Origin: Maylandia zebra
Lineage: Eukaryota; Chordata; Actinopteri; Cichliformes; Cichlidae
Reading direction: 5' to 3'
Length of the DNA stretch: 64,000 nucleotides
Assembly (NCBI RefSeq): GCF_041146795.1
Contig: NC_135180.1
Location: forward strand, 34,332,294 to 34,396,293
Every line of letters begins with the position of its first letter. The stretch's first letter is position 1. The notes below the pieces were generated by a model, which was not told where the DNA came from, searched no databases, and was given only the letters and a program-made list of their open reading frames with translations. Both the position numbers and the translations under genes were made by a program. Shown here piece after piece: positions 60,104 through 64,000 of the stretch.

Positions 60104-61002
60104 CCACGAGAAGAGATCCATATGAAGTAATTTCATTGATGAATGGGAAATTTTATTAATCATTATGTGAAAAGTTGCTTTGACCAGGAAAAAAAAGTAG
60201 GGCTGTTTATAGTGTATGGTAAACCCTGTCTGTCTACAGCACAGATCACTGAACTATATAACAAGGAGTTAAATCTGTAATTTGATAAGTTTGAGGTCAG
60301 GTGATGAATCAAGCCATGTGTCAGGATGCTGGTGTGCCGATGCGTACTCCAGTGGATGGCTGAGTAACAGTGGATGCCTGCATCTGACCTTAGGTATCGC
60401 CATTGAGACAGTGGCTGGAGTACATTAAGAACCCATCAAATTATTTAAAGTATTGGCTTTCGTGGTGGGTTTTTATTAAACCTTAAGACTGTGTGAGGAA
60501 GTTAAACATCAAGTATACAGGCTAATATCCAGTACTAAATGCTCTTTTTTTGGTTTACATTAACAACATCAACAATGTTTACAGAATCTGAAGATAGATG
60601 CATTTGTTTCTCTTATATATGGTAAAATGCTCAACTATTTTAATGTATGATTAGTAATTACTGGATGTATCAGAAAACCGGTATAGTCTTGTAGCCAATT
60701 CGCAATGGCACAGTGGTGACTACAAGACATTTGTTTCAATCTTGTAGATGTATCTTTAGCTATGATACGAACAGATTGTGCATTCTTTGCCCTAATCTCA
60801 GCTCATAATATATAAACTATTGTTTTTTGTATGAAGAATATCGTTTATATCTATAAGTAATCACAGAATTAAAATCGTATTTTACTTACCACAACATTAA
60901 CGTATGTTCCTTCAAATCAGCTTATTTAAATGACTGCGCAAAGCAGAACTTTACTCCATCGTTTACACATTTCAGCCACTAAACACTAGATGCATTTATT
61001 TA
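60104..61002. other. Intergenic between CYP2 copy 3 and the CDKL gene
   Basis: AT-rich; I see no gene, repeat or regulatory element that can be named. Confidence 0.5.

Positions 61003-64000
<2,998 letters not shown>

Overview
The window is nuclear DNA from a teleost fish, probably a perciform and possibly a cichlid. This rests on vertebrate splice sites, fish-type CYP2 and CDKL genes, Tc1, hAT, RTE/Rex3 and L2-like elements, and a tRNA-derived SINE of the African-cichlid (AFC) type. Most of the window is mobile DNA. Host genes are confined to a tandem CYP2 cluster and the 3' end of a CDKL kinase gene on the right.

Layout. 1-3872: left-truncated, broken Ty3/Gypsy element (minus strand) whose 5' LTR abuts an intronless spastin retrocopy (3873-5133). 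5351-6409: two-exon THAP-domain relic. 6.5-9.35 kb: MITE, hAT ends and decayed repeats. 9357-20674: a giant palindrome with arms of about 5.0 kb around a 1.33 kb spacer, flanked by a short direct repeat; each arm carries a compact transcription-unit-like block near its outer end. 20.99-24.1 kb: Tc1, hAT and RTE/Rex3 relics. 25985-37963: a 12 kb Mutator-like (MULE) transposon with long terminal inverted repeats, subterminal minisatellites and two convergent multi-exon genes. 38360-47495: the only intact CYP2 gene, split by a LINE and a solo LTR. 50078-53086 and 56247-59873: two CYP2 pseudogenes. 61003-63750: last seven exons of a CDKL1/CDKL4-type kinase (minus strand).

Most interesting system. 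The MULE carries, besides a DDE transposase with a SWIM finger, a second gene whose 14 exons join with consistent splice phases into an open frame of 543 codons. Its product combines an Ulp1/SENP-like C48 cysteine protease with the catalytic residues present, a C4HC3 (PHD-like) zinc finger, and a C-terminal region that matches the transcription factor AP-2 DNA-binding/dimerisation domain. The element's subterminal arrays consist of 25-bp units with a palindromic TGTCCCWGGGACA core, which resembles the AP-2 recognition palindrome. I infer that the element encodes a regulator that binds its own ends. I do not know of a described transposon with this architecture.

History. CYP2 copies 1 and 2 are tandem duplicates, and copy 2 keeps the empty sites of the LINE and the solo LTR found in copy 1, so those insertions followed the duplication. 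The MULE landed about 0.4 kb upstream of the intact CYP2 copy.
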